From: Isoetes taiwanensis
Taxonomy: Eukaryota; Streptophyta; Lycopodiopsida; Isoetales; Isoetaceae
Length of the DNA: 64,000 nucleotides
Direction: 5' to 3'
NCBI GenBank assembly: GCA_021234155.1
Contig: JAJEKV010000034.1
Span: forward strand, 6,990,028 to 7,054,027
Shown here: positions 44,541 to 55,500 of the stretch, one piece after another
Layout of the letters: the number at the start of each line of letters is the position of its first letter
Position numbering within the stretch: the stretch's first letter is position 1
The notes under the pieces: generated by a model
Databases searched by the model: none
Told to the model about the DNA's origin: nothing
Seen by the model: the letters and a program-made list of their open reading frames with translations, nothing else
Made by a program: the position numbers and the translations under genes

Positions 44541-44880
44541 TTGCAATGCCAGTTTACTCCATCTATGATTAAATCTTCTTCATTCCAGTTTGTTCCGCCT
44601 CCTTCAGGCCAGATTATGCCACCTCTTTCTAGATCTCCTTCAAGCCAGTTCCCACCTCTTTCCAGATCTTCAAGCAATTGGCTGAATGAATCCTTCTACT
44701 TCAGCGAGGTGGAAGATGAAAGACTCGCAGCAGAATCTGAAGCTTTGCCATAAGAAGTTCGAAAAGCAAGGGCCGCCCAGCAGAAGTTAGAAGCCGGACT
44801 CTACTTTAATGAAAGCGAGAAGGTGCTATAAAAAATTAGGAACGGCGAAGGAGGCCACAAAGAGGGGAAGACTTTTTACC
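44541..44880 (+). pseudogene. Ser/Pro-rich then charged coding-like fragment
   Basis: Reads SFQFVPPPSGQIMPPLSRSP, SSNWLNESFYFSEVEDERLA, then after a TAA EVRKARAAQQKLEAGLYFNE and, after another stop, KIRNGEGGHKEGKTFYREGV in the same frame. The frame is kept across stops and the composition is protein-like, so this is probably decayed coding sequence of unknown origin. Confidence 0.3.
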
Positions 44881-44889
44881 GTGAGGGCG

Positions 44890-47050
44890 TGCACTTATGA
44901 CGCAGATTTTTGGTTACTATTTTTTGCTTTGTTCTCGGGGCGGGATCTGGATTGACTGTAATAGACAATCTAGGGCAGATGGCAATAGCATTGGGGCTAT
45001 TCAAATGTGCACATATTTGTCTCATTGTTTAGCATATGGAACTTTGTTGGTCGTTTGGCGGTGGATATATATCGTAAATAATAGCAAGGTGAGTCTATTA
45101 CTTTACATCCGAAAGTACAAAGCTTAGCATATTTCAAATCCATTTTAACATGGTCCGATGAAACCACCTACTTCCGGTTTAATCACAGATTATTATGTGG
45201 ATATTAACTTTACCAAGTTCATGCATCATAGATTCTTTAAAATTTAAATCGGCGTGGATGTTATGTGCGGGGATTACGTCTTTCCAACAGGAATCACGGT
45301 GGCAAGACCGTGTCTTTTTCCTTTGAGTCGGGCATTACAGAGGCGTTGCAAAGATCCGGATACGCCTCAAAACATGGACTCAGCAAGTTAAAAAACCCCG
45401 TGGAGAGTAAGGAGGAAAGATTAACCCCTTAAAAGATCAAAGGATAGTTCGGGCATTAGAAAATGTATGATGGAAAGTGTGTATGGCAAGCGGATGTGGA
45501 AATCTTTAGACAGAGAGCTTACCGATAAGCGTGACGCTTTATCGAGGGGTCAGTAAAGCCCTTGAGACATTTGGCAAATGCTATGACAACTGAAATTGTA
45601 AAAGTAGCTCTTGAGAGGAAATGTCGAACTGGGTTTTCTGATCAAGCTTTGCTTAAGTACTTGATTCAAAAGAGTTCCATCTTAGGCAATGGAGCATCTT
45701 CATGTGGCAAAGAATGAGGAGTCTGTTATCCATGCACTTCAAGGATCAAAACAAAGGAATGTGTTTCAAACTAATAATGGTGGCAGACTTGCTATATTTC
45801 ATGGCAATGGAGATGTCTTAAGAGAAAGAGGTTCCAATGGCAATAGCATAGTCAATGCAATTCTTCTTCATATGTGTTCTTCTCCACTTGAATCTCTCTT
45901 GTACAGCGTTTGCCAAGAATGATATTAGGTCTAAGCATTTTCAGCACTTCCTCCCTTTTCACCAGTTCTTCGCGGTTGTACAGCAAAAAAGGAGGAGAAT
46001 TCTGATTCATCAATTCAAGTCTTGGTTCCACCATTCCAAGTCCCATTAGAAGATTTGAGAGTCTGAGTTCAACACATGTCCATTATTTTCATCTTAGATT
46101 CATTTGCATCTTGCATTCATTTAAGAATAACATTAAGGAGCAAAAATAATGTCAGCTACAAGTTCTGATCTTGTAATTTTGGTAGCAGTTTGATGAGACA
46201 TCTGTAAGTTTAGGACCACTCCTTTGAAGGATTTGTACATAATAACCATTAGAATATATTGTGCCAGGCTACTTTCCTGATGATTGCGTGCCTCCTTTTT
46301 TCCAACCTTGTGTGTCTTACTACCTTTATTTATGCCAGAAAAAAAAAATGTCTACTCTGCCTCTGCATCATCTACCGCTGCAACAAGCATTGTTGCCCTG
46401 TGCTAGCAGAAAAGGAAGAAGGTAAATATATTCGTGGAAGCTGGTAGTGGTAACCTAAAGATCTATAAAAAAAAGCTTGTCTGCCATAGCCATTTTCGGT
46501 CCTTTGGGATCTCCCATAGCCAAATTTGTGTTAAAAGCAGAGGCTGCTTAAGATTACTGCTTGTTTTGGTAAAAAATAATTGTCTATAATCCTATTAGGA
46601 TATTTTGCAGACCTTGATGAGTTCAGTTACTATTGAAGGTTCAGTACTTCGCTGAGACTATTGTTGTCATATTTGCATAAGCTACCTACTTTCTATTCGC
46701 AAGTATTACACCTTTACTTATAGATCTAATGGCTACTTCAGTCCCATATTGCTAGACAAAAAAGCATACATTTGCAATGACAATGTACAGAGATTTTAAG
46801 CTTGCCTTTCCTAGTATTTTTGCTAAAAATACCTCTTCCTCTAATAACATATGCTTCAGAGATCGCAAGACAGATTGCTATAGACCTGGCATTAAGAAAA
46901 CGACACCCTATGTTCATAGTATTTACATGGCTTCACACAATCCAACAAACACCTAGCACGAAACAACAAAACAGAAACCATGAAAATATAATTCTCTGGG
47001 CATCGAAGGGCAACCCCTCGTGCGCAGCACCTTGTTTTAGTTTGGCATAA
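44890..47050. other. No recognisable gene
   Basis: Only short frames without domain content. Some stretches (45,260-45,560) are richer in G+C and could be decayed exons, but I cannot follow a frame. No repeats match other parts of the window. Confidence 0.4.
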
Positions 47051-49620
47051 TGCTGCCATGCTATGGCAGCATGGAAGATCAAGGCACATTTCACATACTT
47101 ATGCTCACACTTTGACTTGAATTTAGAAGACACAAAGAGAATTCATACTTGCACACTTTGAAGACTTGAAGAGCAAGGTGAGGACATTTGACTAAGGTCA
47201 CACAAGCAAGGCATGAAGCTGAATCAAGCAAAGTTTGAAGAATTGAAGACCCCTTGAAGAGTTCTTGGTATGTGATGCTATCATTTGAGTTCTTGGCATG
47301 ATTGTACCTCTTGATCTCCATCCTACATGCTCCTTACCCTTTGCCATGAAGAAATGCTCATGAAATCTCTAGTTCCATGCCTACATCTCATCTCCCAAGT
47401 CAAATTTGGCCTTGAAGTTTTTTTCTAGTCAGAACTTCCCCTTTACATGTCATTCACATTCCATACACTTGTCATATCATTGCCATATCATTCAAAGCAC
47501 AAAAACTCCACTTGACTTGGTCATACATGTGGTCAAAGGTCAACCTCTTCTCCCTATAAGTCAGAAAAAAAAAAGATTCCTAAGAGAAACACCCAATGTC
47601 AAAATTTGCCTAGAAAATGCAAATTTCATGCATTTATGCCTAAATTGACCTATGACAACACCCCTAAAAGGCCAAATCACCATACATGTCACCCATTTTT
47701 GCCATGTCATATCATGCACGTGTCACTACATTGAAATTCTAATTTTTGCAAAAATTCTTCAAATTACATGTTTGCATCCATAAGAGTGACACATCATCAT
47801 GCGACATCATCACCAACACCTCAACATCATCATCCATATATCATACACATCATGTCCACCTCACCCAAAGTTTTGACTAGAAAAAATATTCTAAGCCAAG
47901 TTGTGTGACACATCACCATCCTTGTTTGCCATGTCACCCTTACTTTGCCTAGTCACCATGCCCCCATGCCACATCACCTTCCTTACATGCCATTTTAAAG
48001 CCAAAATTTGAAAGTGCTCATTTGCAAAAAAAGATTCCAGCATCTTCTAGAGCATAAAAAAATATTTCTCTTGCAAAAAAGAAATAAAAAGAATCGTTCA
48101 TTTTGGCCTTCAAATTTAGTTCCTTGGGAATCGTGGCCTTAACGCATATTGCAAAAAAATTGTCCTCTCTACCCCCAAGCCTATTTTTCCTTAGCCAATT
48201 TTCCCGTGCCACATGGAACATCCGGGCGTGTGGGGCGGTGGAGGTACCGAGGCCCACGTGGATATTACACGTAAATCTTATTAATATGGATTTATTATTT
48301 GTTATATACCTTGAGCTTCCCGAACAGTTTTGGCCTATGGGATATTGTGTTCGAACTGCCAAGAGCCCTAATGCTCTGTTAACGCCAAGATCCGGCTAAT
48401 TGGTCCGCAATAACAACTTAATTATGACCTTAAGCAGCCGAATTGTCTTGTACCACACCAAGAAAGCATCACAGAAGCTAAAAGACAGAGAATTGATCCG
48501 AATGAGCCAACAAGCAGACGAAATAGGGGAAATTTAAAAGGGGCTTTTGTGCTCAGAGAAAATTTGAGGGCTTTGAGGTGAAAAAGTGATTGATTACCTT
48601 GAAGAAGGACCGACTTGAAGATATGGAGCTTGATTCTGCCTTCCAAACATCTTATTCGACATGAATTGCTGAGAAATTTATGATATTTGCTTGATTGTGT
48701 ACCTTTTGAATTCTGTGCCCAGGACTTAGAACTTGGGATCATTATTGTTTGCCTGTGTGACACTGAGTTAAATGAAAATCCGAACCTTTTTAAAAATTTG
48801 TTGACTAATTCCTATTGGTTTGAATGACATAGATCATCTTCATGCATTGTTGAGCCTTTAAATCCTGTTTAGAAATAGAAGAAAAGTAGAAGTGTTGCAT
48901 ATCAAGATTTGTAGCAGAGATACATGAGAATTACCTGGTCTGCTTGATTCATTTATGGACAACAATGGTTGTTCCTCAAATTCAAAAGTCTGTTATGTGC
49001 AAGTTTGTGTTCATATTGTGAACAAATAGATCTGGCCAAATCTTTCTCAAGTACCGTAGGCATTGATATTCTACAAAATAGCAAAAAAAGAGCATTTGAG
49101 CATTTAGCAAAGTCTAAATTCACTCACTATTGTCATCTCATAACAGGCAGTTGTTGAAAAAATCCAAAAATCCATACTGAGACACGTCTTTCTGCAAAAA
49201 GGCTTTTAGGAACATTGAGTGCAGGCATTTTAGAGAGTGTTGAAAATCTCAGATCTCAAAAAAGAGCCATCTTTATCGAGTTGTAAATTTTAGCTCTCTG
49301 CCAGGGATATTGACAAAAAATTGACCCGTTCAGGGTTGCTTATTTGAAGAGCTTGCCATCATCAAAACCCATCTGACTTTTTTGCCAACATCCTTCAAGG
49401 TCTTGTGTAGCTCTAGAATCAAGAATCAGGAGAAAAATCCTATTATTGTGCATTTGGTATGCATTTTGGCATGGCAGACTTTTTTGTGTTTTGGGAAAGC
49501 TGTCCTTAGCATCTGTTTGAGCTCTCTGTTTGGATTATTTGCACTCAGAGTGGTTCCCTCAAGCAACCTGGAGGTTCTAAACCACTGAGGTTGAAGGCTT
49601 TGCCAGGAACACCTTCAACA
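47051..49620 (+). repeat. Second gypsy LTR, inverted relative to the first
   Basis: TGCTGCCATGC to CCTTCAACA, 2,570 bp, matching 22,932-25,555 on the other strand. The flanks (GCATAA and CCCACC) show no 5-bp duplication, so it is not a tidy solo LTR. It shares orientation with the integrase tail at 41.8 kb and could be the 3' LTR of that decayed element. The stretch at 47,520-47,625 is absent from the first LTR, and the LINE fragment there is absent here. Confidence 0.85.
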
Positions 49621-50182
49621 CCCACCAACATTATATTTTCGTTGCCAAGACTCTGATATCTTTGATCTTCATATCAAAGAGCTTTAGTATCAGAGTCGTC
49701 TTTTTCCATGCTTGGGTCGTTGCGTGAAGATCTTTGGTGCTACAAAAAGAAGGAAATCAAGAAAGAAGCTTGCTTCATATTAGAATATCTCTTGATACCC
49801 TTATCCTAGTGGTGCAAAACATCAATACTGCTTGGATATTTTATGGGTGAGCCAGCGATGCTCGCCCTCCAAGAATCTATTCATAACCATCATTCATTTG
49901 AATTGGATTTATATAAGGATTTTGGACCATTTTGGCACTGCAACTTTTTCCCGGGTTAGTAAATTTGCATCGAGAATGTGACTTTTTTTTTATAACATCA
50001 CAACATCATTGCATTAAAAATTGAAAATATTTTACGTATGTATGTCGAGTGACATAATGCCAATTACTTCTCAGAAGTGACCCCTCGAGATATCATAACT
50101 TTCTTCCTCACTTCCACAGGTATTGTAACCCTAGCAGTCTTGCCTGGAATGACCTTTGGGGTCCATGAAAACAAAATAGTAT
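49621..50182. repeat. Mixed remnants
   Basis: 49,755-49,890 is an inverted copy of 4,725-4,865 (GGGTGAGCCAGCGATGCTC). 49,665-49,700 holds GCTTTAGTATCAGAGTCG, which resembles a tRNA-Met-type primer binding site of some other LTR element. The rest is AT-rich without a gene. Confidence 0.45.
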
Positions 50183-50880
50183 CTAACTCAACCCAATCAT
50201 CCCCTTCAATAGGGTTTCTCTCCATCTCTTTGTCCAACAGTCTCTATACCTTTCTTCCTCTGCCACTGCATTTAACTGGTGCATTGGACACCACCACTCC
50301 ACACGAACTTTGTTCACATTGCGGTCACCCACTTCTTTGCAAACAACTGAGATGGTGTAACCCATCCACACAGGGTATATCTCTTTGCGCTCTGGTACTA
50401 TAAGTGCAAATTGACGGCAAAGCAAGTCATCTTTGGGATCATAATCCTCCAGCCCGAGATATTTAGGCCTTCCTTTCCTAGGACCAACATAATATTTTTT
50501 AGCAGCTGGAGGAGCCATCGACTTGCGAATACTACTAACCACATCATCAACTTCCTCAGGTGTTATCAAGTCTCTCCACCTAGTCTTAGGTAGCCATCCA
50601 TCTTTCAGTTCATCAGAGGATGTGTCTACTTGTCCCAATAATCCATGTACCTGTGTCCAATAATCTATCAATGCAAGGTTGGTATCATCGGGGTTATTTT
50701 TCCAATACTTGACGTATTCAGAAATGCCGTCCAATGTGCTTTGCAATGAATCCACCTCTGCAAAAGGCTTAAGATCTTTTGGTTGACCCCTTGGAATCTT
50801 AGGTTTACCATTTTCATCTTCGTGCCATATAGGTACTCCCTCATCTGGCCTCCATTTATCATCTGAAGGTCTCATCTTCG
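50183..50880 (-). pseudogene. DUF7869-type transposase, C-terminal part
   Basis: Immediately after the pyrimidine tract (minus strand) the frame reads KMRPSDDKWRPDEGVPIWHE, PFAEVDSLQSTLDGISEYVK, WLPKTRWRDLITPEEVDDVV, APPAAKKYYVGPRKGRPKYL and VRVEWWCPMHQLNAV. It continues as YRDCWTKRWRETL to a stop at 50,183. The beginning fits the point where the N-part at 34.2-35.8 kb ends (family proteins have a K/R-x-W-x-P-x-x-G phrase after the core). The two parts do not overlap in family coordinates. Function and localisation as for the N-part; alone it lacks every catalytic motif. Confidence 0.65.
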
Positions 50881-50884
50881 GAAA

Positions 50885-51790
50885 GAAAAAGACCACGAGA
50901 AAAAGGGAAGAGGGAAAGGGTGGGCAAAGGGAAGGAATAAATGGCACTGTAAAAAGGGGAAGAGAAATAAAGGGAAGGGAAAAAAAGACAAGGAGGTTGA
51001 AAATGGAAAAGGCAAACGTGAAAAAAGTGGAAGCAAATGGAAAAAGGCAAAAGGGAAAAAACGGGAGGTAAAATGGAAAAATAGAAAGGGGAGGTGAATA
51101 AAAAGGAAGAGCAAAATAGAAAAAGAAAAAGAGAAGGAAAAAAGGAAAAAGGAGGGGGAGGAGGAAAAAGGTGAAGAAAGGGGAAAAGAGGAGCGAAAAA
51201 AGAGCATGAAAAAATAGAAGAGAAAAGGGACATGGCAAAAAAGGGAAGAGGGAAAGGGTGAGGAAAGGGGAAAACCGAAGGAAAAATGGACATGGAAAAA
51301 GGGAAAGGGAAAGAGGGAAAAGAAAAAAGGAGGGGGGAAAAGGAAGGGAAAAGGGCACTAGAAAAAAAGGAAGACTGAAGGGCTGGGCAAAAGAGGAAAA
51401 GGGAAGGGAAAAAGGGGAAAAAAGAAAAGGTGGGGAGAAGGAAAGGGAAAAGGGAAAAGGGAAAGGAAAGGGGAAAGCAGAAAGGAAAACTTAGAAAGAA
51501 GGGCACGAGGAAAAGGGGAAGAGGGAAATGGGAAAAGAGAGGGGGGAAAGGGCACAAGGAAAGGGAAAAAGGGCAACCACAAATTGGAGAAAAGGGAAGG
51601 GAAAAATAGAAAAGGAAAAATGGGGAAGCAGAAACAAAAAAGAGAAAAAGAGGAAATGGAATAATGGAAAAAGAAAAAAGTAAATTGAAAAATGTAAAAA
51701 GGGAAAAGGGGCAAGGGGGAAATAGGAAAAAAAAAATAGTAGACAAAGGCAAAATAAAAAAGGAAAACGGAAAAGATAAGGGGAAGTGCG
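50885..51790. repeat. Polypurine tract (about 900 bp)
   Basis: A/G on the plus strand with GGGAAAAAGG-type units and occasional C or T. It has the same character as 33,419-34,210 and lies on the 5' side (minus strand) of the transposase C-part. Minus-strand frames such as 50,859-51,752 are artefacts of pyrimidine composition. Confidence 0.85.
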
Positions 51791-51880
51791 AAATGTGGTC
51801 GAATGCTCTTGATTATCCAATTTTAAAAACAAGAATCCATTTAACAATTGCTCCAGTATGTCATTCACAGTTTCTAGCTA

Positions 51881-51911
51881 TGCCTAGCAACGCTGGGCAC
51901 TGTTACTAGTA
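51881..51911 (-). other. Hairpin terminus motif, right (Helitron-like candidate)
   Basis: Read on the minus strand: ACTAGTAACAG, TGCCCAGC, GTT, GCTAGGCA, preceded by a TATATATATAGT run. It pairs with the motif at 31,847-31,880 in inverted orientation, about 20.0 kb away. Confidence 0.4.
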
Positions 51912-51930
51912 CTATATATATATCTATTTA

Positions 51931-52455
51931 TGAATATCGCCTCTGATAGACAGAGAAATCCATGGTATATACCTGGCAGGGTCTTCAAGGCCTTGAAGGC
52001 ATGGTAGTAATGGATGCAGTATCACGGATCGCATAAGGCATGGCATAATGAAAAAGTGCAAAAAACAACCCAAATGCCATACAAATCCATTGTGGCCATG
52101 TATTTACTGCAATTTGTGATGGAAATGCAGTATCCCATTCAACACTGGAATTGAGATTGTTCATAAGTTGCAAAAATAAAGCAACGTACAGAAAGAAGAA
52201 TATCGCCTCTGATAGACAAAGAAATCCATGGCATATACCTGGCAGGGTCTTCAAGGCCTTGAAGGCATGGTAGTAATGGATGCAGTATCACGGATCGCAT
52301 AAGGCATGGCATAATGAAAAAGTGCAAAAAACAACCCAAATGCCATACAAATCCATCGTGGCCATGTATAGTTTGTGATGGAAATGCAGTATCCATTCAA
52401 CACTGGAATTGAGATTATTCATAAGTTGCAAAAATAAAGCAACGTACAGTGGCAG
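51931..52455. repeat. Tandem duplication, unit about 265 bp
   Basis: Two near-identical units, each starting GAATATCGCCTCTGATAGAC and ending AAATAAAGCAACGTACAG. The minus-strand hydrophobic frames are duplicated with the unit and differ in frame, so no gene is claimed. Confidence 0.8.
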
Positions 52456-53370
52456 GAATTTCTGAAAGAGCAAGAACGTCTAATCCAGAGAATGAGTGAT
52501 GGAAAGCTCTCATTTCTCGCCCATTTGTTTGTGATAGCCACGTATTCTCCTCTTGCATATGCCCCAGCTTCATTTCCATAGCTCTCGATCCAAAAGCTTG
52601 GATTCCTATCCTAAACTCATGATCAAAAATCAAAATAACAAACCAAATCAGCATCAAAGGCCACAAACAGGATTAAGCAAAATATTTTCTGAACAGATTT
52701 CAACTTACGGCCTTAGCATAGGATGAAAGAACAAATGCGGAGAAGGAATTGATCTTATATTATAATACTATTGGGTAATAGGGCACTGCGAATGAGCCTG
52801 TGTCGCTTCACAGGGCAGGGCTTGCCAGGGGCCGCTGGGCAAATCAATGCAGAATTTTTCTGATGCTTGGGCGTTGTGCAGCCATCGCCAGCAACTGGAT
52901 TATTAAATTTGCTCGCCTCTTCATCGCCAATTTCTATCGAACCCCTTTTGCATGAAATTCTCCTTGCTGCCTTGTGTTGTACATAATGAAGAGGAGCCAT
53001 TGGATCAATCAAACCCTCTTTAATTAGATCTCGGATAAACTGAAGCAGCACAAGCGCCCACACAATGACGAACTAAACGAATTATGATGTATTCTAACAT
53101 GATTGAACTCAAACACCGTCCTTTGAGCATGCAAACAAAAGCTATAAGAAGAAACGCTGATTCTGGAAGGAATGAAAAAGGAAAATGAGATGTTTTCGAA
53201 AAGTGTTAGGAAAATAGGGTTAGGGTTTGGTTGACGACATACTTACCCAATAACATTATAATAAAAGATTGCATCTTGGGTCCAGGCAGAACGTACCTCA
53301 AGGGGAATAGAAAAAAGCACATTACTGGTAAGTATATTATCTGCAAAAAAACAAAGGCAATAAAAACATG
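52456..53370. other. No recognisable gene
   Basis: A 102-codon minus-strand frame at 52,755-53,063 (ISCKRGSIEIGDEEASKFNN, then GDGCTTPKHQKN) is the only somewhat protein-like stretch. No family is recognised and there is no second exon to support it. Confidence 0.35.
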
Positions 53371-53375
53371 GTCAT

Positions 53376-54478
53376 TCAATGATCTGCAGGAAAAAAACAT
53401 CTGTTGAAAATCATATAAAGGCTGAAAGCAAGCAAAAAGTACCTTGAATTGTTATATGGCATAGGATTAAGATGTGCCAGATAAATGCCCATGAAACTAT
53501 CTCTTTGCAGAAAACCAAAGTGGCACGTTCAATCTGAGGGTGTGGATCTTGGACAACAGAGCGGCAGGTAAGATGTGTGGAAGAAAAACCCTTCTGCTTT
53601 GTCGTTGCACAAGAAAAAACTTTTGCCTCGCAGTTGCAGGCAACCTTCTGTCAAATCCGACTTCTGTTTTGCGCGTCTAAGAGACTCCTTGCAAAAGATT
53701 ATTCATTGCGCACTTTTCTAAGAAAGTACTCCCATTCGATAGGGCAAAATGGTTCGTGGTTCTTTCTCATATGCATTGATCTAGCGAGAAAGTGCAAAAC
53801 AATAACTAACTACTGAGCGACCCAAAATGAAACTTATGGAACAATTCAAGGATCTGCAGGAAAAAACATCTGTTGAAAATTATATAAAGGCCAAAAGCAA
53901 GCAAAAAGTACCTTGAATTATTATATGGCATAGGATTAAGATGCGCCTGATAAATGCCGATGAAACCATCTTTGCAGAAAACCAAAGCGGCTGCAGAAAA
54001 TACAAAAGCAATAAGACATGATCATTCAACGATCTGCAGGAAAAAACATCTGTTGAAAACCACATAAAGGCTGAAAGCAAGCAAAAAGTACCTTGAATCA
54101 TTATATGGCATAGGATTAAGATGTGCCGGATAAATGTCCATGAAACCTTCTTTGCAGAAAACCAAAGTGGCATGCTCAATCTGAGGGTGTGGAACTTGGG
54201 TAATAGAGCTGCAGGTAACATGTGTGGAAGAAAAAACCTTCTGCTTTGCCGTTGCACAAGAAAAATCTTCTGCCTCGCCGTTGCAGGCAACTTTCTGTCA
54301 AATCCGACTTCCGTTTCGCACGCCTTAAGAGACTCCTTGCAAAAGATTATTCATTGCACACCTTTCTAAGAAAATACTCCCATTCGATAGGGCAAAATGG
54401 TTCATGGTTCTTTCTCATAATCATTGATCTAGCCAAAAAGCTCAAAACAATAACTAACTACTGAACGACCCAAAATAG
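53376..54478. repeat. Tandem duplication, unit about 450 bp with a partial copy
   Basis: Units at about 53,376-53,825 and 54,033-54,475 share GATCTGCAGGAAAAA, GAGGGTGTGGA, GGGCAAAATGGTTC and the end AACAATAACTAACTACTGA. A third, shortened unit at 53,845-54,000 lacks the second half. Frames in both orientations repeat with the unit and are not genes. Confidence 0.8.
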
Positions 54479-54503
54479 AAGTTATGAAACACAATAAAGC
54501 GAA

Positions 54504-54556
54504 TGGCCAAGATCGCGCACAAGCTATCATCTTATTTCGGTTTTAGTATTATATAT
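54504..54556 (-). other. Arm of an inverted pair with 56,780-56,838
   Basis: The minus strand reads ATATATAATACTAAAACCG, AAATAAGATGATAG and then, after a few differences, GATCTTGG. The plus strand at 56,780-56,838 has the same order. An AT-rich start followed by TACTAAA-CC is compatible with a Helitron 5' end, but no CTRR 3' end was found for either. Confidence 0.4.
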
Positions 54557-54586
54557 AGGTAGTATATAATATCTAAGTCACTAAAA

Positions 54587-54945
54587 ATAGATAAAGAAGA
54601 GAAGCGCTAGAGGGAGAATGTCGATTGTTTCTGCACTCATAACTTGAGCTACATAGGTCAGAAAAGTTAGCAAGAAAATAGAAGAAGCCATCTCCTCTAG
54701 CATGGAGTTCAAGCACATATGGGATAGTCTTTGCAAGAGTGCAAGAATGGATAAGGAAAGAGAGACCTTCAAACATTTTAAAAAGGAAGGCAATCTTTTA
54801 TATCACAAGAACAAGCTATGCGTACCTGAAGCATCAGCAGTAAGGAAGCTAATCTTAACACGCATAATAGCCCTTACCAGCCATGCAGGATTTATAAAGA
54901 CCTATTTCAAGATTAGAAGTAGCTACTTCTGGCCGATCTTCCATA
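54587..54945 (+). pseudogene. Gypsy integrase zinc-binding (H2C2) fragment, second family
   Basis: The frame ending at about 54,945 reads SMEFKHIWDSLCKSARMDKE and FKKEGNLLYHKNKLCVPEAS, then AVRKLILTRIIALTSHAGFI and KTYFKIRSSYFWPIFHMSEY. This matches the region between RNase H and the integrase core of chromovirus-like gypsy elements ('GLLYYKNRLCVPE...GH-GF-KTY-KI...YFWP'), with the first His of the finger lost. Two stops lie in the upstream codons. Tandem repeats follow at once, so this is a short relic. Confidence 0.7.
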
Positions 54946-55500
54946 TGAGTGAGTACATGAGTACAAGCTTGTTACTTACGGAAAGCGCAGAATGCAAGCC
55001 ATAGAATCAGCAATCTTCAGCATTTACAATTCTCAAACTCAAATTCGTCTTATCAAATCCATAATATGCGTACAAGCCTGTTTTATGGACAAACCACGAA
55101 ATATATGAGTGAGCATACTATTACACGCTTGTTACTTGCAGAATTGTACAGAATACAATCCATAGAATCAGCAAACTTCAGCATTTACAATTCTCAAACT
55201 CAAATTTGTCTTATCAAATCCGTAATATGTGTACAAGCCTGTTTCCTGGACAAACCACGGAATATATGAGTGAGTATATGAGTACAAGCTTGTTACTTAT
55301 AAAAAATACAAGCCATAGAATTAGCAAACTTCAGCATTTATAATTCTCAAACTCAAATTTATCTTATCAAATCCGTAATATGTGTACAAGCCCGTTTTCT
55401 AGACAAACCACATAATATATGAGTGAGTACATGAGTACAAGCTTGTTACTTACAGAAAGCACATAATACAAGCCATAGAATCAACAAACTTCAGCATCTG
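54945..55500. repeat. Tandem array, unit about 130-185 bp, about four copies
   Basis: The unit contains TGAGTACATGAGTACAAGC, TTGTTACTTACAGAAAGC, ACAAGCCATAGAATCAGC, TTTACAATTCTCAAACTCAA and CTTATCAAATCCGTAATATG. Copies begin near 54,950, 55,108, 55,268 and 55,420. It abuts the gypsy relic. Confidence 0.8.

Noticed and set aside
50859-51868. Long Phe/Pro/Ser-rich minus-strand frames that look like membrane proteins
   Set aside because: Same artefact in the second polypyrimidine tract. Only the part from about 50,880 leftwards is protein-like.
52755-53063. Possible small secreted Cys-containing peptide gene
   Set aside because: I compared it with RALF-type layout, but the cysteine spacing, signal peptide and processing motif do not fit.
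53576-54464. Plus-strand frames with LCRCTRKIFCLAVA-type peptides
   Set aside because: Duplicated along with the 450-bp repeat and frame-shifted between copies, so not a conserved protein.
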